NCBI RefSeq assembly: GCF_016599855.1
Contig: NZ_CP067041.1
Span: forward strand, 744,001-808,000
DNA from: Bradyrhizobium diazoefficiens
GTDB lineage: Bacteria > Pseudomonadota > Alphaproteobacteria > Rhizobiales > Xanthobacteraceae
Length of the DNA stretch: 64,000 nt
Direction: 5' to 3'
A program made the translations under genes and the position numbers. Below the pieces are notes generated by a model. The model was not told the DNA's origin and did no database searches. It worked only from the letters and a program-made list of their open reading frames with translations. Shown here piece after piece: positions 28,018 through 36,194 of the stretch. Within the stretch, counting starts at the first letter, position 1. Each line of letters begins with the position of its first letter.

Positions 28018-28347
28018 CTAGTGTGAGGGATTACAGTTTAGCTCCTTGATCCTGCCGGCGGCGTCAAACGCAAGGAGCGCGCTCATAACGCCAGTATTGG
28101 TTACGTAGGAGATAATGGTGCCGTCGTCTTGCAAGGGATTGAGATCGTCCAACTTGCCTGCCGGATGCTCTCGGAGGCGATCGACCCAATAGGCACGAAG
28201 TGCCTCGCGGCTAGTAATGGTTTTGACGCCGCCGCCGCAGCCGCAGCGAACCACGGCATCTTCGGCATACATTTCCAAGATCGCCTCGACATCGCCGGCG
28301 CGGTAGGCATCGAGCCAGTCAATCGCGGCCGCCATCGGGTCAAATGA
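28018..28347 (-). CDS. SnoaL-like (NTF2-fold) protein
   Basis: 109 residues from the ATG at 28347 (MSFDPMAAAIDWLDAYRAGD). The motif WLDAYRAGDVEAILEMYAED, then SREALRAYWVDRLREHPA, matches the SnoaL/NTF2-like fold found in polyketide cyclases, limonene epoxide hydrolase relatives and many orphan proteins. An earlier start at 28389 is possible. A cluster CGCGGG at residues 36-41 is unusual. Divergent from the LuxR-type gene at 28.5 kb. Confidence 0.8.
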   Translation of the reverse strand, partial: SFDPMAAAIDWLDAYRAGDVEAILEMYAEDAVVRCGCGGGVKTITSREALRAYWVDRLREHPAGKLDDLNPLQDDGTIISYVTNTGVMSALLAFDAAGRIKELNCNPSH

Positions 28348-28502
28348 CATGTTTTCGCACCCAAATGCCCTCAAAGCTCGCGGTTCCAAGCCGAGTTGGC
28401 CCCGCTAAGCCTCTTTCTTCGTTCGATTAATTGTATTTTAATACCTCGCCCGGCCTCGGCCATATGCCAAAGCCCATAGATGGCCGGGCCGAGGCAGAGT
28501 CC

Positions 28503-31500
28503 ATGTTAGACAGGTCTGCGAAGCATGGGATATTCGAGCCCAACCGGCTCGTGATCGTAGATCGACAACCGATCGTTCTACAGGGGCTGCAATCGATACT
28601 CGGAGCACAGCAGGACTTCGACGTTGTCGCATCATGCAGCGATGGGACAAGCTGCCTCGAAGCCATCCGGAATTGGACACCCGAGGTCGCGCTTATTGCC
28701 GACACCCTGCCAGATCTGACGGTAACCGAGATCCTGGCGATTGCGAAAGCTGACAATCTTCCCACGCGCCTGGTGTTCTTTACCGAGTCCGAACTCAACC
28801 CCGATCTGACCGCAGCGATTGCTGCTGGCGACTGCAGTGCTATTTCGAAGTACGCCTCCCCCGACACCATGCTGCGACAACTGCGGCTGTTGACGAAGCG
28901 CAGTGTGTCGCCCGAGCATTTCCCTCTCTCGCCAACCGGCAAGGAAGCTGACAAGGAAGCTGGCGGCGACGGCAAAATTGATAAGAAGCTGGAGCTATTG
29001 ACGCACCGGGAACGTCAAATTGTGCGGCTTGTGTCAGAAGGAATGTCGAACAAGGAGATCGCGCGCCGGCTAAACGTTTCACCAGGGACAGTCAAAGTAC
29101 ACCTGTACAATATATTTCAGAAGCTTGAGATCACCAACAGGACTGTGCTCGCGACCCTCGCGTTGCTAAAACATCCCTCCGGCTTCGGCACACTCGCGCT
29201 GGCCTTTCTGGCGATCGCCATTGCGGACGAACTCAAGGCGTCGGAAGCGAACGACATATTTCCGCATGACAACAGCATCGGCCATGCGGGCGAGCGCGCC
29301 GAATATGAGCCCTGGAAAAAAGCCATTCTCCGGCATCTCATGGTCTGGGAATCCGGCGAGACGCTCCCGCTCAGCCAGAGAGAGTTTTTGGCCAAGGCGA
29401 GCCAAATCACGACTACGGCGGCGGCAATGGAAGCGCTGCGCGCAGCCGAGCAATCTGCAGGCTCAAAACATTGGAAAGGCTTCGGTCCTGTTGGATCGAG
29501 CACGCCCAATCTTCCTGCGCCTCTGCTGCGAGGAACCGGTGACACGCAGATGGGAGGCGAACCGGCCGCGGACCATCAATTCCCGCGGCTGACTTCCAAT
29601 CCGACGTTGATTGATGGAGGGTATGGCACCCTCGCCACTCTCGCCGGTGCGTTGATCTACGCACTGCACGACCCCCATCTCGCCGTGCAGTCGGGCAAGG
29701 CGTCGATCGACAGCTTCGTCGTCGCCGGAGAGAATGCGACCATAAAACTGGCCGCGATCACCCATGCCGACGCCAATCACGTAGACAACCCAGCCCCGGG
29801 TTTCGCGTCGCACGATTTCCGCCTGCCTTCCGGAGATGTGACCAGCGGAAACGGAAGCGTCGCGGCAGAAGACGCTCGGAGCCAAATGAGTCATGGCGCC
29901 GAGGGGAACGCACTAAGACCTGTTCGCTTGATGGACGCCGGTCACGATGCCAGTGTCGGCGGATATAGCCGCGATCAGCTGTTGGGCGGCAGAGATGATA
30001 AAAACGTCGTTCATCGCTCCCCGACCGATTCCGATTCGAGCTCTTCGCACTCTGTCTTCGATCTCGCATCCGGGTCGAGCAGGATCAATCTTGCGGCTCT
30101 AGGAGCGCTTGCGTGGCTGCAGATGACAGCAGCAAGCAAGTCTATACCGCCACATACCCTCGCATGGATCTACAACTCCGCGAGCAATGAAACGGTCGTG
30201 TATGTGAATCCGACCGATCAAGTTCTTGATATCGGAGACCACAGTCTGCTGGAAATCCATCTGCAGGGGATTGTATCCGTCGCGGAGTCGGATTTCGTCA
30301 GCCAGCAAGAAGGCGCAGCTGTCGCCATCACCCTGGAGAAGCTCGAAGCAGCGCTGACATCGGCGAGCACAATCGATGAGACTGTTCTGAGTAAGGACGA
30401 TGTCCATGCCAGCACCGAGGCGAGCGAGAGCACGCTCGGGACGGCTGGAGTTTGGGCCGTTCTGGCCGACGACGGCTCGAGGTTCCAGTTCGGGCAGACT
30501 CGGACCGGCTTGGCAGCATCGACGACGTCCACAACCTCCACTGGCGAGTCCGCGGATGCAACGGAAGAGAGCGACGGTGCGTCTGCCGTGTCGGCTCAAA
30601 TATCATCAATCGAGCCTGCTCGTAGCCCGGCGGCGACGGCAGTCGAAAACGTCACATTGAAGAGTGGTCCGATCAATTCGGACACCGGCGTTTCGTCGAC
30701 TGGGCCGAACGAGATCGTCCAACCGAGCGTCGCAACGGCCGCCAGCGCGGACCACGGCAACTCGCAGCACGCAAAGGCGACGGCAACGGAATCGACTGAA
30801 GCTGACTACAAACCGGGCAATGGCGCCGAGCATCACGCTGCGGCTTCGGAAGCTCCGCGGGGGTCAGCGAAGAAAGCGGAATCAAGCGGAATCGAACACG
30901 ACAACTCGGGGCACTCGAACTCTGCAAACGCGCCGGATGCAACCGAGAGCGTCGCAACGGCCGCCAGCGCGGACCACGGCAACTCGCAGCACGCAAAGGC
31001 GACGGAATCGACTGAAGCTGACTCCAAACCGGGCAATGGCGCCGAGCATCACGCTGCGGCTTCGGAAGCTCCGCGGGGGTCAGCGAAGAAAGCGGAATCA
31101 AGCGGAATCGAACACGACAACTCGGGGCACTCGAACTCTGCAAACGCGCCGGATGCAACCGAGAGCGGCGCAACGGCCGACAGCGCGGACCACGGCAACT
31201 CGCAGCACGCAAAGGCGGTAGCGACGGAATCGACTGAAGCTGACTCCAAACCGGGCAATGGCGCCGAGCATCACGCTGCGGCTTCGGAAGCTCCGCGAGG
31301 GTCATCGAAGAAGGCAGAATCAAGCGGAGTCGAACACGACAACTCGGGGTACTCGAACTCTGCAAACGCGTCGGATGCAACCGAGAGCGCCGCAACGGCC
31401 GCTAGTGCGGACCACGGCAACTCGCAGCACGCTTCGGAGCCAGGGCCTGAAAAGGCGGCGGCCACGGAGTCGACTGAAGCTGGCCTCAAACCGGACAACG

Positions 31501-32213
31501 GCGTCGGCAACGCCACCGAGCATCACGCTGCGGCTTCGGAGGCTGCACAAGGGGCAGCGAAGACGGGAGAACCAGGCGGCGTCGACCACGGAAAATCCGG
31601 GCATTCCACCGCCGCAAACGCACCGGACGCAGCCGAGACCGATCCGGGCGTCGCAACGGCCGCCAGCGCGGACCACGGCAACTCGCAGCACGCTTCGGAG
31701 CCAGGGTCTGCAAAGGCGGCAGCCACGGGATCGACCGAAACTGGCGTCAAACCGGACAACGGCGCCGCCGAGCCTCACGCCGCAGCTTCGGACGCTACGG
31801 GAGCAGCAGCCGCAGTGAAGACGGCAGAACCGGTCGTCGTGGAACACGGCAACTCGGAGCACGATTTAAACTCAACCTCTGCAAATGCGCCGCAAGCAGC
31901 GCAGCACGCTGCGCAATCTGCTGCAATCGCATCAGAAGACATACAGCTGGCCAACGCTGCGTTGACCGGCGGCGCAGACAAAGAACAGGTGTTCCGCTTC
32001 GATAGCGGCGTAACTCCTTCGAGTCTCGTCGCGGTTGTCGAGCCCAAGGATCTTAATGATCCGCTCGATCCGCACGTTCCGCTCGGCCAGGGAGAGGACC
32101 TCGAGATGATCGTCAAAATGGGCCCTGATGCACCGGACGAACACGCGGCCAACCACGGCAACAGTGGTCCGCATCACGCCACTGTAGCTGTGCCTCATGA
32201 CCTTCTGATTTGA
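28503..32213 (+). CDS. LuxR-type response regulator fused to a long histidine-rich repeat tail
   Basis: 1236 residues from the ATG at 28503, chosen because GAGG stands 8 nt upstream; ATG 28464 and TTG 28431 lie upstream in frame without a clear site. Residues about 14-130 are a receiver-like domain (RLVIVDRQPIVLQGLQSILG), but the usual phospho-acceptor Asp aligns with Ala66 (VALIADTLPD); T94 and K116 remain. Residues about 163-222 are a LuxR/GerE helix-turn-helix (LTHRERQIVRLVSEGMSNKE, SPGTVKVHLYNIFQKLEI). A hydrophobic segment (FGTLALAFLAIAIA) follows. A middle domain near 527-590 contains IPPHTLAWIYNSASNETVVY and LDIGDHSLLEIHLQGI. Five repeats of 72-87 residues occupy about 742-1135, and the C-terminal 100 residues include EQVFRFDSGVTPSSLVAVV. 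Each repeat carries two HGNSQH-like motifs. The role is unknown; both a regulator with an extended tail and a recent fusion are possible. Confidence 0.8.
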   Translation: MLDRSAKHGIFEPNRLVIVDRQPIVLQGLQSILGAQQDFDVVASCSDGTSCLEAIRNWTPEVALIADTLPDLTVTEILAIAKADNLPTRLVFFTESELNPDLTAAIAAGDCSAISKYASPDTMLRQLRLLTKRSVSPEHFPLSPTGKEADKEAGGDGKIDKKLELLTHRERQIVRLVSEGMSNKEIARRLNVSPGTVKVHLYNIFQKLEITNRTVLATLALLKHPSGFGTLALAFLAIAIADELKASEANDIFPHDNSIGHAGERAEYEPWKKAILRHLMVWESGETLPLSQREFLAKASQITTTAAAMEALRAAEQSAGSKHWKGFGPVGSSTPNLPAPLLRGTGDTQMGGEPAADHQFPRLTSNPTLIDGGYGTLATLAGALIYALHDPHLAVQSGKASIDSFVVAGENATIKLAAITHADANHVDNPAPGFASHDFRLPSGDVTSGNGSVAAEDARSQMSHGAEGNALRPVRLMDAGHDASVGGYSRDQLLGGRDDKNVVHRSPTDSDSSSSHSVFDLASGSSRINLAALGALAWLQMTAASKSIPPHTLAWIYNSASNETVVYVNPTDQVLDIGDHSLLEIHLQGIVSVAESDFVSQQEGAAVAITLEKLEAALTSASTIDETVLSKDDVHASTEASESTLGTAGVWAVLADDGSRFQFGQTRTGLAASTTSTTSTGESADATEESDGASAVSAQISSIEPARSPAATAVENVTLKSGPINSDTGVSSTGPNEIVQPSVATAASADHGNSQHAKATATESTEADYKPGNGAEHHAAASEAPRGSAKKAESSGIEHDNSGHSNSANAPDATESVATAASADHGNSQHAKATESTEADSKPGNGAEHHAAASEAPRGSAKKAESSGIEHDNSGHSNSANAPDATESGATADSADHGNSQHAKAVATESTEADSKPGNGAEHHAAASEAPRGSSKKAESSGVEHDNSGYSNSANASDATESAATAASADHGNSQHASEPGPEKAAATESTEAGLKPDNGVGNATEHHAAASEAAQGAAKTGEPGGVDHGKSGHSTAANAPDAAETDPGVATAASADHGNSQHASEPGSAKAAATGSTETGVKPDNGAAEPHAAASDATGAAAAVKTAEPVVVEHGNSEHDLNSTSANAPQAAQHAAQSAAIASEDIQLANAALTGGADKEQVFRFDSGVTPSSLVAVVEPKDLNDPLDPHVPLGQGEDLEMIVKMGPDAPDEHAANHGNSGPHHATVAVPHDLLI
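30726..31905 (+). repeat. Five tandem in-frame coding repeats
   Basis: Units start at about 30729, 30951, 31167, 31389 and 31650 (periods 222, 216, 222 and 261 bp, then a final partly diverged copy). Units 1 and 2 differ only by one 6-nt indel and one substitution (tac/tcc), so the duplication is recent. Later units carry in-frame insertions (EPGPEKAAA-type). All length changes are multiples of three. Each unit encodes ADHGNSQHA followed about 45 residues later by EHDNSGHS or a variant. Confidence 0.95.
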
Positions 32214-32594
32214 AGCGTTGCATCGTCATGGACTGAAATGGGCAGGAGCGCGACAGCGAGGGCTGAGCAGGCTGCCGCATGCGCATATAAGCTGGTAACC
32301 CTCCGCGTCCGCAGCATCGCGATTTCAGCTTCTGGGCCCATTACCGAAGCCCGCATGGTCCATCCATGGGTCGGCTCGCTGGGATTAGCCGGATATGGCT
32401 CAGCTCGAGCGTGATTGCCGCTTGTGACCCATTGCAGACTTGTGCGACACGCACGCGTGACCTGAAGGCAGGTCTGGAATTCTACTGCCCTCTAAGCTTT
32501 GAGCTATCGTCGTAACCTAAGCTAAACCAAGCCGAGAAGCGGAAGCTTTACTTATGATCTCTACCTAGAGTCGCGGGCAACGTCGGAGATCTAC
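32214..32594. other. Spacer without recognisable gene
   Basis: 381 bp between the repeat-tail gene and a small membrane-protein gene. I see no convincing ORF, RNA gene, terminator or large palindrome. Base composition is less GC-rich than in the housekeeping region. Confidence 0.5.
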
Positions 32595-32966
32595 GTGGGT
32601 TGGAAGCTTTTTGCATTCTTCGCTGTCTTGCTCGCGTGTTATGGCATCGCCGACGCTGGGGCCTCCAGTGCGGTGCAGATTGTCGGCCTTGTAATTGAGG
32701 TGCTTTCGGCCAGCGGTCTTGTGCTGATGGCGTTTGAAATTGACTTCCTTCCCGGTACTTTTTGGCGCGGGTTCGCTGGAGCCTATTTTGCGTATTATTC
32801 TTTTTGGTTTGCCGAGAAAGCTTTCATCACCGAGGGCGGGCCTGCGTCCGTCATCATCGAAAATGCGCTCACATTCGCTGTCTTTCATATGGCCGTCGGC
32901 TACGGGCTTTGGCTGAACGGTTCGAGGCATGAGCAGCACGGCGCCGCGCGTCAGGTCACTGGCTAA
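32595..32966 (+). CDS. Small integral membrane protein of unknown function
   Basis: 123 residues from GTG 32595. Four hydrophobic segments: KLFAFFAVLLACYGIADA, VQIVGLVIEVLSASGLVLMAF, WRGFAGAYFAYYSFWFAEKAF and ALTFAVFHMAVGYGLWL. I do not recognise the family. It lies 28 bp upstream of another small membrane protein on the same strand, so both may form an operon. Codon use is less GC-biased than in the housekeeping genes, consistent with acquired DNA. Confidence 0.6.
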   Translation: MGWKLFAFFAVLLACYGIADAGASSAVQIVGLVIEVLSASGLVLMAFEIDFLPGTFWRGFAGAYFAYYSFWFAEKAFITEGGPASVIIENALTFAVFHMAVGYGLWLNGSRHEQHGAARQVTG

Positions 32967-32994
32967 GACCATATAGCAGACGGTTAGGGCGCCA

Positions 32995-33285
32995 ATGTAC
33001 CTCCTCACTGCTTGTCTGATCGTGGTAGTTGTGAGTGCCGCGGTATCGCTTCGTCGATCCAGAAAGCTATCACAGCCTCAGTGGGCTACCCCGGCCCAGC
33101 GGCTCGCAGCACGGCGGCGGGCGCTTTGGCCGACAATCTGCGCGGGGTTTTGTCTGCTGGGGCTGCTTGGATTTCATCACTTTCAACAGCCAGAACTTGG
33201 TCCCACCGCGACGACCTATCTCATGATGCTTGCTGCCTCTTTCTTCGGCGGTTCGTTCCTTGGCGTCATTGGCGGGATGGATTGA
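32995..33285 (+). CDS. Small membrane protein of unknown function
   Basis: 96 residues with three hydrophobic stretches (MYLLTACLIVVVVSAAVSL, PTICAGFCLLGLLGF, ATTYLMMLAASFFGGSFLGV) separated by a basic cytoplasmic loop (RRSRKLSQPQWATPAQRLAA). No family recognised. Second gene of a possible two-gene unit with the preceding ORF. Confidence 0.55.
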   Translation: MYLLTACLIVVVVSAAVSLRRSRKLSQPQWATPAQRLAARRRALWPTICAGFCLLGLLGFHHFQQPELGPTATTYLMMLAASFFGGSFLGVIGGMD

Positions 33286-33402
33286 GGTAGAGGGGATCAA
33301 CACAAGGCAAAAGCGCACCGGATTGCGACAACTGACAAGCTGCCATATCTTTGGCATCGTCCTGTTGATGTCCGGATTTGGCCCGGACCCGACCTGTGAA
33401 AG

Positions 33403-33430
33403 GGGGGCAGAGCATTTCTGCTCTGCCCCC
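33403..33430. terminator. Perfect 12-bp hairpin downstream of the integrase gene
   Basis: gggggcagagca (33403-33414) and tgctctgccccc (33419-33430) pair perfectly around a tttc loop. It ends 4 bp from the stop codon of the recombinase gene at 33435, where it would act as its terminator on the minus strand; the following cctttc is only a weak U-tract. Confidence 0.65.
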
Positions 33431-33434
33431 GGAT

Positions 33435-34070
33435 TCAGACGTCTACCTGTTCCGCTATTGCCAGTGCGTCATCGACCTCGATTCCCAAATAGCGGACGGT
33501 GCTCTCGATCTTGGTATCTCCCAACAGAAGCTGCACAGCTCGCAAGTTGCCTGTGCGTCGGTAGATAAGCGTCGCCTTTGTTCGACGGAGAGAGTGCGTG
33601 CCGAATGCGTGAGGGTCTAGCCCTATACCGACGAGCCAACCAGATAGCAGCCGGGCGTATTGCCGGGTGGTCAGGCCGCGACCTAGTTCTCTGCGGTCTG
33701 TGAACAGACAGTCGCTTGGCTTCTTGCCGGTTGCCCTGAGATAGTCGTCCAGAGATTGCCTGGGCGCTTCCGTGAGTTCGAATTTGACCGGCCGTCCCGT
33801 CTTCTTCTGCCGCACGCTCGCTCTATCGGCCGCACAACCGCTCGGCGCAACATCACCGACTTTTAAGGCGACTACGTCGCAACCACGGAGTTTGCTGTCG
33901 ATTGCGACGTTGAACAACGCCAGGTCTCGAATGCGACCCTCGACCTGAAACTTCGTCCGAATGGACCAAACGTGCTTGGGGCGTAGTGGCGGCTTCGCGC
34001 CAATGATCTTCCCCTTGTTCCAGGGAGTTCGCTTAGATACGACCGTGGGAGCACTTTCCAGATCAGCCAT
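33435..34070 (-). CDS. Tyrosine-type site-specific recombinase (integrase)
   Basis: 211 residues with a GGAGG ribosome site before the ATG at 34070. The catalytic domain is nearly complete: R62 (SKLRGCDVVALKVGD), K90 region (VRQKKTGRPV), H159 and R162 (GTHSLRRTKA) and nucleophile Y194 (STVRYLGIEVDDA). The second His/Trp position, usually LGHTK in this family, reads LLGDTK here (D185). The protein lacks a large N-terminal core-binding domain, as in a short integrase family that is common in rhizobial genomes. It may be active or recently impaired. No attachment site was found. Confidence 0.85.
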   Translation of the reverse strand: MADLESAPTVVSKRTPWNKGKIIGAKPPLRPKHVWSIRTKFQVEGRIRDLALFNVAIDSKLRGCDVVALKVGDVAPSGCAADRASVRQKKTGRPVKFELTEAPRQSLDDYLRATGKKPSDCLFTDRRELGRGLTTRQYARLLSGWLVGIGLDPHAFGTHSLRRTKATLIYRRTGNLRAVQLLLGDTKIESTVRYLGIEVDDALAIAEQVDV

Positions 34071-34420
34071 ATGGGCCTCCTCAATTGGTGAGGTTGGCCA
34101 TTTTGCTCCTTAAGCCGCCGTCGGCTGTTAGACCATTTCAGACCTAAGCGGGATCGAAACGACGGAAAGAGCGGCGCTTCTGACCCCAGTGGACGTTAGC
34201 CCTCAAGGCACCGCCCAAGCGCAGACCTTCACAGAATCCTTTCCCGCTCCCGCAAGGCAAGTTGGATTGTCGCTGAATTTGTGGGAACGCAGGTGGTGGA
34301 TGATACAGCGCGCGTTGGCGCAAGCTGACTTCGCAACGCGTCGCGCCTGATCTACAGCGCCAAGTAACTCCAAGGGTCCGGCCAGCAAAAATGGGAAGTT
34401 GGGAAAATTCCGGTTGGCCC
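34071..34420. other. Spacer upstream of the integrase gene
   Basis: 350 bp with no convincing gene. The tract gaccccagtggacgttagccc near 34180 resembles pieces near 35250 (gacccttagcggacattggccc) and 36050 (ggtccgctattggcccc), a short dispersed repeat. Confidence 0.5.
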
Positions 34421-34948
34421 TCAATATGCTTCCCGTGGGCGCGCGGGCCCGGGCACGATATCGATCACGCCTTTCCGGTGCGCGTCACGCTCCCTTGCGA
34501 TCCGATGAAGGGCGTGCTCGAACATTGGAGCGTGCCTGGGGCCGGCGCGCCTCTGTTTCCGCTTTAACGCCTGCTCGATCGCGACGAGGTGCTTGTGATA
34601 CCTCCTTCGCTTGTCCTCATGGCCGAAGCCTCGCCGACGAGCGCCCGCATGCGCCTTCGAGAAGAAGCGATCGAGCACCCGCTCAGTGTGCTGCCTGCGC
34701 TGCTCCGTCGGTTTGTCGAAGGGTGCGCGCATCAGGGCGTCGACCGTCGTATCGACGAGCCACTCGGTGAGCGCGTTATCGGCGCCGAACTCGGCCTCGA
34801 GAAACAGCTTGGCCGACGCCTTTACGAGTTCGCCCGCGCGCGACCGGAGTGCAGGGATGAAATACGGAACAACAATCGCGGCCAAGCTGAGCCCCGCGAT
34901 CGGGAGCGCACCTGTTTCGCCGATTTCCAGGAGGTCTTTCACTCGCAT
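34421..34948 (-). CDS. Hypothetical protein with one membrane segment and a basic tail
   Basis: 175 residues. MRVKDLLEIGETGALPIAGL is followed by a hydrophobic stretch (SLAAIVVPYFIPAL) and then an amphipathic, strongly basic helical region (KRRRYHKHLVAIEQALKRKQ). The N-terminal part is conserved-looking; the basic tail could bind nucleic acid or membrane phosphates. No family recognised. It stands alone in the accessory stretch, next to the integrase. Confidence 0.6.
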   Translation of the reverse strand: MRVKDLLEIGETGALPIAGLSLAAIVVPYFIPALRSRAGELVKASAKLFLEAEFGADNALTEWLVDTTVDALMRAPFDKPTEQRRQHTERVLDRFFSKAHAGARRRGFGHEDKRRRYHKHLVAIEQALKRKQRRAGPRHAPMFEHALHRIARERDAHRKGVIDIVPGPARPREAY

Positions 34949-35004
34949 CGAAGAACTCCGGCAGTGGATGTAGGATAGACCGTGACCGCCAGCGGCGCAA
35001 ACGG

Positions 35005-35205
35005 TTACGTCCTTGCCGCTCCCTCGAATCCCTCCATCACTCGCATCAGGGTCGGGTCGGAGATGACGGGTGCTCCAGCGAGGTCAGGTTCTGGCCTGAT
35101 GAGAAGAACGCTGTAACCGGCCGTTCCAAGAAGCTTGGCGCTGCCAGGCAGTTCCGGGTTTGTCGCAAATTGGGCCCAAGGCTGACTAGCTAAATCCTGG
35201 TCCAA
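35005..35205 (-). CDS. Short hypothetical ORF
   Basis: 66 residues from a TTG at 35205 (MDQDLASQPWAQFATNPELP, then ISDPTLMRVMEGFEGAART). No family recognised and the start codon is weak. It could be the remains of a longer gene. It lies just upstream of the 34421-34948 ORF on the same strand, but the 56-bp gap does not show coupling. Confidence 0.25.
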   Translation of the reverse strand: MDQDLASQPWAQFATNPELPGSAKLLGTAGYSVLLIRPEPDLAGAPVISDPTLMRVMEGFEGAART

Positions 35206-35303
35206 GCGTCTGCTTTCTAGTGTAGACCGGAAGCTGCTTGTCGCGACCTAGACCGTCGTTTTGACCCTTAGCGGACATTGGCCCGCGGCGCAGTCAAAAC
35301 GGT

Positions 35304-35930
35304 TTAGCTGCTTGTGCGGACCCAATCAAAGCTTACTGCCAGGGCTACGATGAGTACCGCAACGTGTGTGACCGCTTTGATGCTCTTTGTCATGGATGAC
35401 CTCTCGATCATGAAGCCCAGCCCCATTACGAGTACAACCATGAACGGAACTATCAATGACATAGGTCTCACCGCTCTTTGTCCAGTCTCGTACCACCTTA
35501 GTAGTGACCAGCCACCAAAGCCTAAAAAAGCTATGCTCACGGCAAGCGCAAAGAGCTTCGCCAGGTCGTCTTTGAACCCTGCGAACAAGAAGGAACTCAA
35601 TGTGCGCCTCCCTGCTACCGTTCTTGCGTGAAGATACCCTGCGACCAAGGCGACGAAGGCTGGCACGAACAGGAGAGTAGCGACGTAAGATAGGCCAAAG
35701 TAGTCGGCTTTGACGTGAGGAAAAACTATTTCGCGGCCGCCGATCCTCAGCGCCAGCCATACAAAGGCGACAACGCCCCACGCAAGCACGAAGCAACGCA
35801 GGATGCTTAAGGTCGTGCCTGCCAAGCCATCAAGGGGCCTAGCCACCCACATGCCGGCCTTTCGCGCTGGTACAAGGAGCATTGCAAAGATCAACGCCCA
35901 AAGAATGGTGAGAATAGCCAGTTTGTCCAT
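35304..35930 (-). CDS. Integral membrane protein of unknown function
   Basis: 208 residues with six predicted membrane helices (LAILTILWALIFAMLLVPA, ILRCFVLAWGVVAFVWLAL, YVATLLFVPAFVALVAGYL, LFALAVSIAFLGFGGWSLL, MSLIVPFMVVLVMGLGFMI and VTHVAVLIVALAVSF). No family recognised. The lower GC codon use fits the surrounding accessory DNA. Confidence 0.6.
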   Translation of the reverse strand: MDKLAILTILWALIFAMLLVPARKAGMWVARPLDGLAGTTLSILRCFVLAWGVVAFVWLALRIGGREIVFPHVKADYFGLSYVATLLFVPAFVALVAGYLHARTVAGRRTLSSFLFAGFKDDLAKLFALAVSIAFLGFGGWSLLRWYETGQRAVRPMSLIVPFMVVLVMGLGFMIERSSMTKSIKAVTHVAVLIVALAVSFDWVRTSS

Positions 35931-36194
35931 GTGATAATCATCAGAGGCGATAGTTAAGGAAATGATACTCGCGCAAATTGAATAGCTGTGGATTATGGCC
36001 CTCGGCCGCTTTACAGGACGTCGTTCAAGGCCGGGAGCAGGGGTTGTAAAGGTCCGCTATTGGCCCCTTGCTGACTCGCAAAAGCGAATCGGCTCTGTCC
36101 GGTTTCAAAGGCAGAACGGGCACGGCCTATTTCGCGGGCTTCATGAGTGCATGCCCTGCCGCCTCTGTGCCCGCATTGGTGCCCGCGCCCGGAC

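Noticed and set aside
30726..31905. CRISPR-like array
   Set aside because: Units are 216-261 bp, contiguous and in-frame coding with no unique spacers and no cas genes.
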